From NCBI GenBank assembly GCA_947498765.1, contig CANMLG010000016.1:270854-334853 (forward strand): a stretch of DNA of 64,000 nucleotides. Direction: 5' to 3'. The translations under genes and the position numbers were made by a program. Shown here one piece after another: positions 9,468-17,584 of the stretch. The stretch is from an uncultured Aquimarina sp. (GTDB taxonomy: Bacteria; Bacteroidota; Bacteroidia; Flavobacteriales; Flavobacteriaceae). The notes beneath the pieces are model-generated. The model saw only the letters and a list, made by a program, of their open reading frames with translations. It ran no database searches and was not told the origin of the DNA. Within the stretch, counting starts at the first letter, position 1. Each line of letters begins with the position of its first letter.

Positions 9468-10217
9468 TTATTGAAAGGTAAAATTGATAAAAACACCTCT
9501 AGTACTTAATTTATCAATTTGAGCCGTGTAATTACTATTAGGGTCTTCATCTTGAACGGTTTCATCAGTCATGGAAAAAACGCCTCTAATTGAAGGTGTA
9601 AACTTGAAATAGGGTAAAAAGAAATCAATACCAAAACCTAATTCATAAGAGAAAAAATTAGTAGTAGTTCTAAATTGCCCAGCGCTATTGTCATCTGGGT
9701 TATCTTCGTTACTGGATAGGTTAATGGAAGCTGAAACTCCACCAACAATAAATGGTTTGAAATTATTTAAACGTTTTGTAGATAATTTTAATAATAAAGG
9801 GAGGTGTACTGCAGTGGTTTGAATTTCTCTTATTTGGTCACTTTCATTAGGACCAAGATTTGGGAAAAATAATTCACGTGTATTAAAAACCACTCCAGGT
9901 TCGGTTCTTAGATCTAAATAATCATTAATTCTTAAATTACCGATTAATCCTACGTTAAAACCAAGGCTTTTATTAGTCACTATATCCTGTGTGCTTGGTG
10001 TAGTTGGGGTGATTCCATCGGCAAGTGTATTAATTCTATCCGCAGTATAATCAATTTTAAAATCTAAAGAGTTAAAACCTAGATAGTATCCCCATCGATA
10101 TTTTTTTTTATCGTGATTTTCTCTATTTAATAAACGCTCCTTAGTAAATATTCCTTGGGCTCCAATTTGTTGAGCACAAATAAACACAAAACATATGGCT
10201 AAAATTCTCTTCATCAT
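9468..10217 (-). CDS. porT: PorT/SprT, type IX secretion and gliding motility outer membrane protein
   Basis: A 249-residue predicted outer membrane beta barrel with a signal peptide (RILAICFVFICAQQIGAQG). The conserved block KKYRWGYYLGFNSLDFKIDY and the terminal RGVFINFTFQ strand match PorT (Porphyromonas) / SprT (Flavobacterium), required for type IX secretion. Placement directly after ubiE agrees with what I recall of Flavobacteria. The ubiE stop and porT start share a base (TAATG), so the two are translationally coupled. The ATCAACC repeat begins three bases past its stop. Its presence fits the type IX sorting tail on the protein at 34091-39034. Confidence 0.85.
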   Translation of the reverse strand: MMKRILAICFVFICAQQIGAQGIFTKERLLNRENHDKKKYRWGYYLGFNSLDFKIDYTADRINTLADGITPTTPSTQDIVTNKSLGFNVGLIGNLRINDYLDLRTEPGVVFNTRELFFPNLGPNESDQIREIQTTAVHLPLLLKLSTKRLNNFKPFIVGGVSASINLSSNEDNPDDNSAGQFRTTTNFFSYELGFGIDFFLPYFKFTPSIRGVFSMTDETVQDEDPNSNYTAQIDKLSTRGVFINFTFQ

Positions 10218-10945
10218 TATTTGGTAGCTGTATAAATAGTTGCCACACCAAAAGTTTGTGGACGATCTACTGTATTCTTAAACCCAATTTTTGTCAAAAT
10301 ATTGTTGAAAGCTTTTCCGTATGGAAAAGCGGCAGCACTTTCCGAAAGGTATTTATAAGCCACTTTGTCTTTAGAAAAGGCTTTTCCTATTAAAGGTAAA
10401 ATACGCCGGGTATAAAGCGCATAACCTTGTTTAAAAGGAGATCTTGTAGGAACGGAGGTTTCTAAGACTACAAATATTCCACCAGGTTTCAGTACTCTAA
10501 AAATTTCAGAAAGGCCTTGTGTTAAATTTTCAAAATTTCTGACACCAAAAGAAACGGTTATAGCATCAAAATGATTGTTTGGATAGTCTATTTTTTCACC
10601 ATCACCTAATATCATTTCTATAGTTGAGTTCAATTTTTTTTGAGAAACTTTTTCTTTTCCTACTTCTAACATACCTGCAGAAATATCTAATCCTATAATT
10701 TCTGAAGCACCAGTACGGACTAGGTTAATAGCCAGATCTCCAGTACCAGTTGCTACATCTAATATACGCTGAGGTTTAGTTTTTTTTACTAATGCAACCA
10801 CTTTGTTACGCCATTTGATATCTATACCAAATGAGATTACTCGATTTAATCCATCATAATGACCGGAAATGGTATCAAACATAGAGGCTACTTGTTCCTT
10901 TTTGCTTGCAGATGAATCTTTATATGGAGTAATGTTTTTTGGCAT
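10217..10945 (-). CDS. ubiE: Demethylmenaquinone methyltransferase (UbiE/MenG)
   Basis: A 242-residue class I SAM-dependent methyltransferase that makes menaquinone by methylating demethylmenaquinone; menaquinone is the respiratory quinone of this group. Motifs: VASMFDTISGHYDGLNRVISFGIDIKWRNKVV at the N-terminus, the SAM-binding LDVATGTGDLAI, SFGVRNF, and the post-motif region LKPGGIFVVLETSVP. Start 10945 (MPKNITPYK) is chosen because a TATATTTG promoter box lies at 10968-10961; the ATG at 10981 would lie upstream of the predicted transcript start. It overlaps porT by one base. Confidence 0.95.
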   Translation of the reverse strand: MPKNITPYKDSSASKKEQVASMFDTISGHYDGLNRVISFGIDIKWRNKVVALVKKTKPQRILDVATGTGDLAINLVRTGASEIIGLDISAGMLEVGKEKVSQKKLNSTIEMILGDGEKIDYPNNHFDAITVSFGVRNFENLTQGLSEIFRVLKPGGIFVVLETSVPTRSPFKQGYALYTRRILPLIGKAFSKDKVAYKYLSESAAAFPYGKAFNNILTKIGFKNTVDRPQTFGVATIYTATK

Positions 10946-10960
10946 AATAAAAAATTTAAG

Positions 10961-10968
10961 CAAATATA
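10961..10968 (-). promoter_or_regulatory. Predicted -7 box for ubiE-porT
   Basis: TATATTTG on the minus strand matches TAnnTTTG exactly and would give a very short leader (about 10 nt) to ubiE. No clear TTG is seen at the right distance, so this rests on the -7 element only. Confidence 0.5.
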
Positions 10969-11092
10969 GGATATTGCTCACGCATGTTATAATAAGTGAA
11001 GGTGACTTTTTCTATTTATTTTGGAATAAAAACCTTTTGAAGCCAAAAAATAAAAGAAAAATTCATGAGATATAATTTTAGAGTATTTGACT

Positions 11093-11100
11093 TATATTTG
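11093..11100 (+). promoter_or_regulatory. Predicted -7 box for trkA-trkH-ypdA
   Basis: TATATTTG matches TAnnTTTG and lies 57 nt before the trkA ATG. No convincing TTG element is seen upstream. Confidence 0.5.
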
Positions 11101-11156
11101 TTGTGTGTTAAAAGTGAGTATGTTTCTAATCGATCACTTTTAAAAATTAACATTGC

Positions 11157-12506
11157 ATGAAAATTATTATTGCAGGAGCTGGTGAAGTAGGTTTTCACCT
11201 AGCAAAATTACTTTCGTTTGAATCTCAGGATATCACACTTATTGATTTAGATAAAGATGCGCTCGCTTATGCTGAAAATCATTTAGATATTAGAGCAGTA
11301 AAAGGAGATGCAACTTCAATTAGTGTATTAAAAAATGCTAATGTAGGAAAGGCTGATTTAATTATAGCAGTAACAGGTGTTGAAACAGCAAATATTACGA
11401 TAGGAGTACTAGCCAATGAATTAGGTGTTGGACAATCCATAGCTAATATATCCAATACAGAATTTATTGATAATGACGAAGATATAGGATTTAAAAAATT
11501 TGGAATTGATGAGTTAATTTCGCCAGAAACATTAGCGGCAAATGAAATAAGTTTACTGCTTAATCAATCGGCATTTGATGATACTTATCAGTTTGATAAT
11601 GGTGCCCTAATTATGGTAGGGACTACCCTTTCGGGAGAAGCTCCTTTTGTGGGTAAAACAGTCCAGGAGGCAGCTAAAATATTTCCAGAGTTGCACTTTA
11701 TTCCAATTGCCATTCAACGAACAGGAACGCAATTTACTATTATTCCTAGAGGGTCTACAGAATTTAAAGAAGGAGATCAAGTGTATTTTATAACATCAAA
11801 GGGAGGTGTTGATGAGTTGTATAAATTGACAGGAAAGGAAAAAACTAAAATCAAAGATGTGATGATTTTAGGAGGTAGCAAAATTGGAGCCAAGGCAACA
11901 AAAGATTTATGTGCCAATAAATTTAATATAAAATTAGTTGAAAAATCAGCTGATAAAGCTTTTGATTTAGCAGATAATCTTCCAAAAGCTTTAGTTATTA
12001 ATGGTGATGGTCGTAATGTAGAGTTGCTTGAAGAAGAAAATTTACATGATATGGACGCTTTTGTAGCAGTAACAGGGAATTCTGAAACTAATATAATGTC
12101 CTGTTTAATTGCAAAATCAAAAGGAGTAGCCAAAACGATTGCTTTAGTGGAAAATATGGATTATTTTCAATTGTCTCATTCTATTGGAGTAGATACATTG
12201 ATAAATAAAAAACTTTTGGCTGCCAATTCGATTTTTAGATATGTGCGAAGGGGAGAGGTACTTGCTATGACAAAGCTTAACAATATGAATGCCGAGTTAT
12301 TGGAATTTGAGGTTAAGTATACTTCCAAAGTAGCTAATACCATTATTAAGGAAATCGATTTTCCACGTTCAGCAATTATTGCAGGAGTTGTAAGAGGGGA
12401 AGAAGGTTTAATACCTTTAGGAGATTTTAAAATAAAACCCGCAGATAAAGTAGTGGTTTGTTGTTTGCCTAAAGCCATTGTCGAAGTAGAAAAACTTTTT
12501 GTGTAG
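11157..12506 (+). CDS. trkA: Trk potassium transporter NAD-binding regulatory subunit TrkA
   Basis: A 449-residue peripheral membrane protein with two RCK units. The first Rossmann fold starts at residue 1 (IIIAGAGEVGFHLAKLL, acidic residue in LIDLD). The second starts near residue 234 (VMILGGSKIGAKATKDL), each followed by an RCK-C domain (IIPRGSTEFKEGDQVYFI; IPLGDFKIKPADKVVVCCL). It gates the TrkH channel in response to nucleotides. Its TAG stop abuts the trkH ATG without a gap, showing tight coupling. Confidence 0.95.
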   Translation: MKIIIAGAGEVGFHLAKLLSFESQDITLIDLDKDALAYAENHLDIRAVKGDATSISVLKNANVGKADLIIAVTGVETANITIGVLANELGVGQSIANISNTEFIDNDEDIGFKKFGIDELISPETLAANEISLLLNQSAFDDTYQFDNGALIMVGTTLSGEAPFVGKTVQEAAKIFPELHFIPIAIQRTGTQFTIIPRGSTEFKEGDQVYFITSKGGVDELYKLTGKEKTKIKDVMILGGSKIGAKATKDLCANKFNIKLVEKSADKAFDLADNLPKALVINGDGRNVELLEEENLHDMDAFVAVTGNSETNIMSCLIAKSKGVAKTIALVENMDYFQLSHSIGVDTLINKKLLAANSIFRYVRRGEVLAMTKLNNMNAELLEFEVKYTSKVANTIIKEIDFPRSAIIAGVVRGEEGLIPLGDFKIKPADKVVVCCLPKAIVEVEKLFV

Positions 12507-14003
12507 ATGCCAAAATTAAATTACAGGATCATATTTTACATTATGGGCTTGCTGTTACTTTGTAATGGAGGCTTTATGTTATTGGCTACTTTGGTAAGTT
12601 TTTTATACCATGATGGGGTAACCATAAAAATGGCTTTAGCAGCTATGCTAACTATTTTTACAGGTTTAAGTTTTATGTTTTTTACGCGTGAACATCAAAA
12701 AGATTTAGGAAAAAGAGAAGGTTATATTGTAGTTACTTTTGGATGGGTATTTATGTCGTTTAGCGGGACATTGCCTTATTTGTTTTCAGAATCTATTCCT
12801 TATTTTACCAATGCCTTTTTTGAAACAATGTCAGGTTACACCACTACAGGAGCCTCTATTTTAGATGATATTGAAATAATACCTAAAGGAATCTTATTTT
12901 GGAGAAGTCTCACGCATTGGATAGGAGGAATGGGGATTATAGTACTGGCTATAGCCATTTTACCTTTATTGGGTATTGGAGGTATGCAGTTGTTTTCGGC
13001 AGAAGCACCAGGACCAAGCGCGGATAAATTACATCCTAGAATTACGGATACAGCTAAACGATTGTGGCTAATTTATGTTGGTTATACTGTTGCTGAAACC
13101 ATATTACTAAAGTTGGCAGGGATGAGTTTTTTTGATGCTGTTAATCACGCGATGAGTACTTTGTCAACGGGTGGTTTTTCAACAAAAAATGCGAGTGCAG
13201 CACACTGGAATGATACCCCTTTAATACAATGGATTATTATTGTATTTATGTTTTTAGCAGGAGCGAATTTTGTATTGAGTTATTTTGCTTTTAAGGGGAA
13301 AGTTCAGAAAGTATTACTTGATGAAGAATTTAGATATTATGCGGGTTATGTATTAGGTTTTTCTGTGTTAGTTGCTTTGTTTATATATTTTCAGGCTGAC
13401 CCTTCAAATTCAACTATTAATCACCCAATGGTTTGGGGTAAGGTGGAAAGTTCATTTAGGCACGCCATTTTCCAAGTGTTGGCAGTAGTTACAACTACTG
13501 GTTTTGTGAGTGCTGATTACACTATGTGGACTCCTTTTTTAACAGTATTGTTTTTTGGATTAATGTTTTCCGGTGGCTCGGCAGGATCTACTTCTGGTGG
13601 TATTAAAGTAGTAAGGCATATAATAACCATAAAAAATGGTTTTTTAGAGTTTAAAAGAACTTTACATCCTAATGCGGTACTTCCTGTTAGGTATAATACA
13701 AGAGCCGTTACCAGAGAAATTGTATTTACCATATTAGGTTTCTTTATTTTGTATATGTTATCATTTATAATAGGAGCATTGGTTTTTGGTTTAATGGGGC
13801 TTGACTTTCAAACTGCTATTGGCGGTGCAGCGACATCCTTAGGTAATGTTGGTCCAGGTCTAGGGCAATTAAGTCCTGTAAATAATTTTAATTCATTACC
13901 CGATGTAGGGAAATGGTGGTGCTCATTTTTAATGTTGATTGGTCGTTTAGAATTGTTCACCGTTTTAATTTTATTTACTCCATTTTTTTGGAGAAATAGG
14001 TAA
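12507..14003 (+). CDS. trkH: Trk potassium channel subunit TrkH
   Basis: A 498-residue polytopic inner membrane protein of the TrkH/KtrB superfamily with four pore-loop repeats. The filter glycines are visible in SGYTTTGAS, LSTGGFST, VTTTGFVS and SLGNVGPGLG. The intramembrane gating region with small residues FSGGSAGSTSGGIKVVR follows the third filter. It mediates potassium uptake with TrkA, encoded immediately upstream. ypdA begins ten bases after its stop, so the three genes appear to be one transcript. Confidence 0.95.
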   Translation: MPKLNYRIIFYIMGLLLLCNGGFMLLATLVSFLYHDGVTIKMALAAMLTIFTGLSFMFFTREHQKDLGKREGYIVVTFGWVFMSFSGTLPYLFSESIPYFTNAFFETMSGYTTTGASILDDIEIIPKGILFWRSLTHWIGGMGIIVLAIAILPLLGIGGMQLFSAEAPGPSADKLHPRITDTAKRLWLIYVGYTVAETILLKLAGMSFFDAVNHAMSTLSTGGFSTKNASAAHWNDTPLIQWIIIVFMFLAGANFVLSYFAFKGKVQKVLLDEEFRYYAGYVLGFSVLVALFIYFQADPSNSTINHPMVWGKVESSFRHAIFQVLAVVTTTGFVSADYTMWTPFLTVLFFGLMFSGGSAGSTSGGIKVVRHIITIKNGFLEFKRTLHPNAVLPVRYNTRAVTREIVFTILGFFILYMLSFIIGALVFGLMGLDFQTAIGGAATSLGNVGPGLGQLSPVNNFNSLPDVGKWWCSFLMLIGRLELFTVLILFTPFFWRNR

Positions 14004-14013
14004 CTGATTATTT

Positions 14014-14985
14014 ATGGAATCACCAATATATGATATAATTATAATAGGAGCTGGTCCTATTGGATTGTGCTGTGCCATAGAAGCGCAAAAAAAAGGTTTA
14101 TCAGTATTGATTCTTGAAAAAGGAGTACTTGTTAATTCCATCTATAATTTTCCTACTAATATGACTTTTTTTTCTACTTCTAAATTATTAGAAATAGGTG
14201 GGGTTCCTTTTATATCTCATAATGATAAGCCTACTAGAGCAGAAGCTTTAGAATATTACAGAAGAGTTGTGGATACATGGGATTTGAATATGATTACCTT
14301 CTGTGAGGTTCAGTCATTAAAACGAGGAAAGGATGATAATTATGAAGTTGAAACACTTAAGGGAGTTTTTAAAGCTAAGAATGTAATAGTAAGTACCGGA
14401 TTTTATGACACGGCTAGGTTAATGAATGTTCCTGGAGAAACTTTACCTAAAGTAAAACATTTTTATGATGATGCTCACCCTTATGTAGGTAAGAAGGTAT
14501 TAGTTGTAGGAGCAGCAAATTCTGCATGTGACATTGCTTTGGAATTGTTTCATAAAAATGCAGAAGTGACTATGGTGATCAGGAGTACAGAAATTAATCC
14601 TAGAGTAAAATATTGGATAAAGCCTAATATTTTAAATAGGATAAAAGAAGGCAGTATTAAAGCTTACTTTAAAACCAATATTAAGGAAATTAAAAATACA
14701 TCAGTTGTGTTACAAACTCCCACAGGACAGGTTGTGTTAAAAAATGATTTTGTGTTAGCTATGACTGGTTATCAACCCGATTATTCGTTGTTTAGAAAAT
14801 TAGGTATACCTATTTCAACAGAAGTATATAAAGAGCCTTTGCATAATCCAACAACCTTAGAAACAGAGTTGCCGAATGTTTATATAGCAGGAGTAATTAA
14901 ATCTGGTATGAAAACAAGTACGTATTTTATTGAAAATTCAAGAGATGATGCTTTAAAAATTATAGATGCTATTTTGCCGACATAA
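14014..14985 (+). CDS. ypdA: YpdA-family FAD/NAD(P)-dependent bacillithiol disulfide reductase
   Basis: A 323-residue flavoprotein with an N-terminal FAD motif (IIIIGAGPIGLCCAIEAQKKG), the YpdA-type segment YNFPTNMTFFSTSKLLEIGG, an NADPH Rossmann motif (VLVVGAANSACDIALEL) and a C-terminal FAD contact (PNVYIAGVI). There is no CxxC pair as in thioredoxin reductase, in line with YpdA, which reduces oxidised bacillithiol. Bacillithiol is known from Flavobacteria. It is the third gene of the trkA-trkH unit; the link between potassium uptake and thiol redox is an inference from spacing only. Confidence 0.82.
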   Translation: MESPIYDIIIIGAGPIGLCCAIEAQKKGLSVLILEKGVLVNSIYNFPTNMTFFSTSKLLEIGGVPFISHNDKPTRAEALEYYRRVVDTWDLNMITFCEVQSLKRGKDDNYEVETLKGVFKAKNVIVSTGFYDTARLMNVPGETLPKVKHFYDDAHPYVGKKVLVVGAANSACDIALELFHKNAEVTMVIRSTEINPRVKYWIKPNILNRIKEGSIKAYFKTNIKEIKNTSVVLQTPTGQVVLKNDFVLAMTGYQPDYSLFRKLGIPISTEVYKEPLHNPTTLETELPNVYIAGVIKSGMKTSTYFIENSRDDALKIIDAILPT

Positions 14986-15013
14986 TCTATAAGAAAATTT
15001 TAAAGTCAGTAAT

Positions 15014-15163
15014 TTATGAGGCTATCTTATCTATATCTTCTGTATTTGAATTTATTAAAATATCGTTTATTTCCTTCAGTAAGATTTCATTGATAATTTC
15101 GGGGGATTTTTTTTCAGAAGAAAAACGATTCAAATAGTAAAAATGTAAGTTTGAAAAATCCAT
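15014..15163 (-). CDS. 49-residue microprotein A, paralogue of the gene at 15497-15649
   Basis: Reading ATG 15163 to TAA 15014 gives 49 residues starting MDFSNLHFYYLNRFSSEKK and ending EDIDKIAS. It is recognisably related to the 50-residue product encoded 334 bp upstream on the same strand: both share the start M-x2-x2-L-x-FYYxNRF, a central NEI, and the end K-[IL]-AS. The protein is amphipathic, with a basic-aromatic first third and an acidic tail; there is no signal peptide or membrane segment. It converges with ypdA (29 bases apart). I recognise no family. Conservation between the two copies argues that both frames are really translated. Confidence 0.7.
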   Translation of the reverse strand: MDFSNLHFYYLNRFSSEKKSPEIINEILLKEINDILINSNTEDIDKIAS

Positions 15164-15496
15164 AATTCTTATTTTTATTGTAATGTAGTTATAAATTTAC
15201 AAAAAAATACTCATAAAATCCATTAATGACAAAAAAACAGGCTAAAATACGTATTTTTCTAAGTATTTTATAGTTACTCTTAATTAAAAGTGCTATATCG
15301 TTTTCTTAAGGTAAGACTATGATTACATAAAAATTGGAAGTGGTAAACTGGTAGGTCTAGCTAGTTTTTTAAATTTTAATATTAATTAAAGAAGAATTAT
15401 CACATGCTAAAAAATAAGCTTATACTTAGTGTTAAGGTAAGCTTTAATATAAATTATGGTGGTTTAAATAATGGAAATTGATTGTATTGTTCTTGT
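15164..15496. other. Gap between the two microprotein genes
   Basis: The 333 bp are AT-rich and non-coding as far as I can see. They hold the terminator hairpin of microprotein B (15405-15444) and, just before microprotein A, only a weak -7-like sequence (TAAATTTA on the minus strand), so the promoter of A is unclear. Confidence 0.5.
15405..15444 (-). terminator. Terminator of microprotein B
   Basis: AAGCTTA (15416-15422) pairs with TAAGCTT (15438-15444), and on the minus strand the stem runs into ATTTTTTAG. It lies about 50 nt past the stop of the 50-residue gene. Confidence 0.6.
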
Positions 15497-15649
15497 CTAT
15501 GATGCTAGCTTTTCATTTTCGTCTACGTCTTCTATGTCATCTAAATTTGCTTCTTTTCTAATTTGTTCAATTTCGTTTAAATATTCAGAATTTTCTTTTT
15601 TTCCAAAGAAACGATTTTGGTAATAAAAAATGAGATCTTTCAAGTTCAT
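15497..15649 (-). CDS. 50-residue microprotein B, paralogue of the gene at 15014-15163
   Basis: ATG 15649 to TAG 15497 encodes 50 residues starting MNLKDLIFYYQNRFFGKKEN and ending DENEKLAS. The N-terminal third is aromatic and basic, the C-terminal half strongly acidic and probably helical (LNEIEQIRKEANLDDIEDVDENE). It has a textbook Bacteroidota promoter 20 nt upstream and a hairpin terminator downstream, so it is a complete small gene. No known family is recognised; a small adaptor or regulator is possible but unproven. Confidence 0.8.
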   Translation of the reverse strand: MNLKDLIFYYQNRFFGKKENSEYLNEIEQIRKEANLDDIEDVDENEKLAS

Positions 15650-15674
15650 AAAATTATAAGTAAGAATTAGATTT

Positions 15675-15704
15675 CAAAAATAACACATATTGTTTTAATA
15701 TCAA
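15675..15704 (-). promoter_or_regulatory. Promoter of microprotein B
   Basis: On the minus strand TTG (15704-15702), an exact 19-nt spacer and TATTTTTG (15682-15675) match the Bacteroidota consensus perfectly. Start of transcription is predicted near 15670, about 20 nt before the ATG. Confidence 0.8.
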
Positions 15705-15842
15705 TCTTTTTTGTCGTTTTAATACTTAAAAATCAGCTGAAATTATATTTTTACTTTAATAAGTAAAAGAATTTTATTTTAAACATCTAGTAATCAGTGT
15801 TTTATGTATAATTAAAGTATGATGTTGCTAATGTGATTTCCT

Positions 15843-15879
15843 GATAATGATTTCGTACAAATATGTTGAATTATTTTTT
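15843..15879. repeat. Dispersed repeat, copy 1
   Basis: 37 bp beginning GATAATGATTTCGTACAAAT match 50996-51032 at 34 of 37 positions. Both copies lie downstream of a minus-strand biosynthetic gene (metK here, thrB there). The rest of the 15650-16064 gap holds only the microprotein B promoter and the metK terminator. Confidence 0.7.
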
Positions 15880-15986
15880 GCTAGTCTAAGGCATTAGCTA
15901 CGGTTGCTTTTTTTAACGATAGAATCGCGAAAAAGAAAAGACATATATGAGAAATTTTTGTTGATAAATCGTATAAAACCTTTATC

Positions 15987-16025
15987 GTAAAAAAAAATCT
16001 CTAAAAGAATAGTTCCTTTAGAGAT
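15987..16025 (-). terminator. Terminator of metK
   Basis: TTTAGAGAT (16025-16017) and ATCTCTAAA (16005-15997) form a 9-bp stem, followed on the minus strand by at least eight T residues. It begins 40 nt after the metK stop. Confidence 0.85.
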
Positions 16026-16064
16026 TAAATGAATTAAGCAGTTTGAATGTATTTTGTCGATATT

Positions 16065-17318
16065 CTAGATATTAAAAGCTTTTTTTACTTTATCTATATA
16101 ATCAAGTTTTTCCCATGTAAATAATTCAACTTCAGTAGTAACAGTATTACCATCTGGTTGCGAAAAAGTTTTAGTTACCACTTCATTTTTACGACCCATA
16201 TGTCCATAGGCAGCTGTTTCACTATAAATTGGATTACGTAATTTAAGGCGACTTTCAATAGCAGCTGGTCGCATATCAAATATTTCTGAAACTAATTTAG
16301 CAATTTCGCCATCAGTTAAATTTACTTTGGCAGTACCATATGTATCAACAAATATACCCATAGGTTCAACTACACCAATAGCATAAGATACTTGTACTAA
16401 AATTTCATCAGCTACTCCAGCGGCAACTAAGTTTTTAGCAATATGACGGGTAGCATAAGCCGCAGAACGATCTACTTTACTAGGATCTTTTCCAGAAAAA
16501 GCACCACCACCATGAGCTCCTTTACCACCATAAGTGTCAACAATAATTTTACGACCAGTTAAACCAGCATCTCCATGTGGTCCGCCAATAACAAATTTTC
16601 CTGTTGGGTTAATATGGTATTTAATATCATCATTAAATAAGTCCGCTAGATTGGCAGGTAATGTAGCTTGTACTCTTGGAATAAGAATTTCTACAATATC
16701 TTTTCTTATTTTAGCTAGCATAGCATCATCTTCGTCAAAATCATCATGTTGAGTAGAAACTACAATAGCATCAATTCTTTGAGGAACATTGTCGTCACTG
16801 TATTCAATAGTAACTTGTGCTTTGGCATCTGGTCTTAAATATGGAATAGCATTTCCTTCTCTTCGTAAATTTCCTAACTCGATAAGTAGTTTGTGAGAAA
16901 GATCAAGAGCTAAAGGCATAAAATTTTCCGTTTCACGCGTAGCGTAACCAAACATCATACCTTGATCACCAGCACCTTGTTCTTCTTTAGTGGCACGATC
17001 AACACCTCTATTTATATCTTCACTTTGCTCATGAATGGCAGAAAGTACTCCACAAGAGTTTCCGTCAAACATATATTCACCTTTAGTATAACCAATTTTG
17101 TTAATGGTTTCTCTAGCTATTTTTTGAACATCTAAGTAAGTGCTCGATTTTACTTCTCCTGCTAAAACTACTTGACCTGTAGTAACTAAAGTTTCGCAAG
17201 CTACTTTGGATTCAGGATCAAAAGCTAAAAAATTATCAATTAAGGCATCACTAATTTGATCGGCAATCTTATCTGGGTGTCCTTCCGATACACTTTCAGA
17301 GGTAAATAAATATGACAT
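16065..17318 (-). CDS. metK: S-adenosylmethionine synthase
   Basis: A 417-residue methionine adenosyltransferase making SAM from methionine and ATP. Signatures: [21 protein letters not shown] at the N-terminus, the hexapeptide GAGDQG followed by MMFGYA, the P-loop-like [21 protein letters not shown] and [19 protein letters not shown]. Full length for the family. Its 210-nt leader begins at a promoter embedded in the upstream terminator hairpin and carries a SAM-II-type riboswitch, giving feedback by the product. A 29-codon open frame also lies in the leader. Confidence 0.97.
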   Translation of the reverse strand: MSYLFTSESVSEGHPDKIADQISDALIDNFLAFDPESKVACETLVTTGQVVLAGEVKSSTYLDVQKIARETINKIGYTKGEYMFDGNSCGVLSAIHEQSEDINRGVDRATKEEQGAGDQGMMFGYATRETENFMPLALDLSHKLLIELGNLRREGNAIPYLRPDAKAQVTIEYSDDNVPQRIDAIVVSTQHDDFDEDDAMLAKIRKDIVEILIPRVQATLPANLADLFNDDIKYHINPTGKFVIGGPHGDAGLTGRKIIVDTYGGKGAHGGGAFSGKDPSKVDRSAAYATRHIAKNLVAAGVADEILVQVSYAIGVVEPMGIFVDTYGTAKVNLTDGEIAKLVSEIFDMRPAAIESRLKLRNPIYSETAAYGHMGRKNEVVTKTFSQPDGNTVTTEVELFTWEKLDYIDKVKKAFNI

Positions 17319-17332
17319 CTAATTTTACTGTT

Positions 17333-17422
17333 TTATCCACATTGTGGAGTTAAATTTTTCAGGAATTCCCGAAAATAAAATTTACTAAAAAATGACTCGT
17401 AGATTTTCTTCGAGATAATCAT
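17333..17422 (-). CDS. Possible 29-codon leader ORF between riboswitch and metK
   Basis: An ATG at 17422 opens a frame of 29 codons (MIISKKIYESFFSKFYFRE...) ending 14 nt before the metK ATG. It lies after the SAM-II aptamer. In sequence this AT-rich, a frame this long can occur by chance, so only its position makes it worth noting. Confidence 0.25.
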   Translation of the reverse strand: MIISKKIYESFFSKFYFREFLKNLTPQCG

Positions 17423-17460
17423 TAAAAAAGTAGATAAGACGAAATATACAAAAGAAGTTT

Positions 17461-17527
17461 ACACTGGCTTTAGCATATTTTTGGTGATAAACACCAAGGG
17501 TTGCAATCAGTCAAATCTATCCCTTAA
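17461..17527 (-). promoter_or_regulatory. SAM-II-type riboswitch upstream of metK
   Basis: On the minus strand: P1 AAGGG (17525-17521) and CCCTT (17500-17496) enclose GATTTGACTGATTGCAA. After P1 comes an extra hairpin GGTG-TTTAT-CACC, then AATATGCTAAAGCCAGT. The invariant SAM-II blocks GATTTG, ATTGCAA and GCTAAA are all present in the right order, and ACTG in the P1 loop can pair with CAGT after GCTAAA to make the required pseudoknot. The aptamer starts about 5-10 nt after the predicted transcript start and ends about 140 nt before metK, so the expression platform is not obvious. Confidence 0.75.
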
Positions 17528-17532
17528 AATCA

Positions 17533-17570
17533 AAGTGCAAATTTAAATGATAAACTTTAAATTCGCACTT
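17533..17570. terminator. Hairpin between adh and metK overlapping the metK promoter
   Basis: AAGTGCAAATTTAAA (17533-17547) and TTTAAATTCGCACTT (17556-17570) pair at 14 of 15 positions. It follows the adh stop by 15 nt. The best T run lies on the plus-strand side, so termination of adh may be partial. Confidence 0.65.
17538..17545 (-). promoter_or_regulatory. Predicted metK -7 box
   Basis: TAAATTTG on the minus strand matches TAnnTTTG and lies within one arm of the adh terminator hairpin. Transcription from it would place the SAM-II aptamer at the very 5' end of the metK mRNA. No good TTG is seen upstream. Confidence 0.5.
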
Positions 17571-17584
17571 CTTTTTTACTTTTT

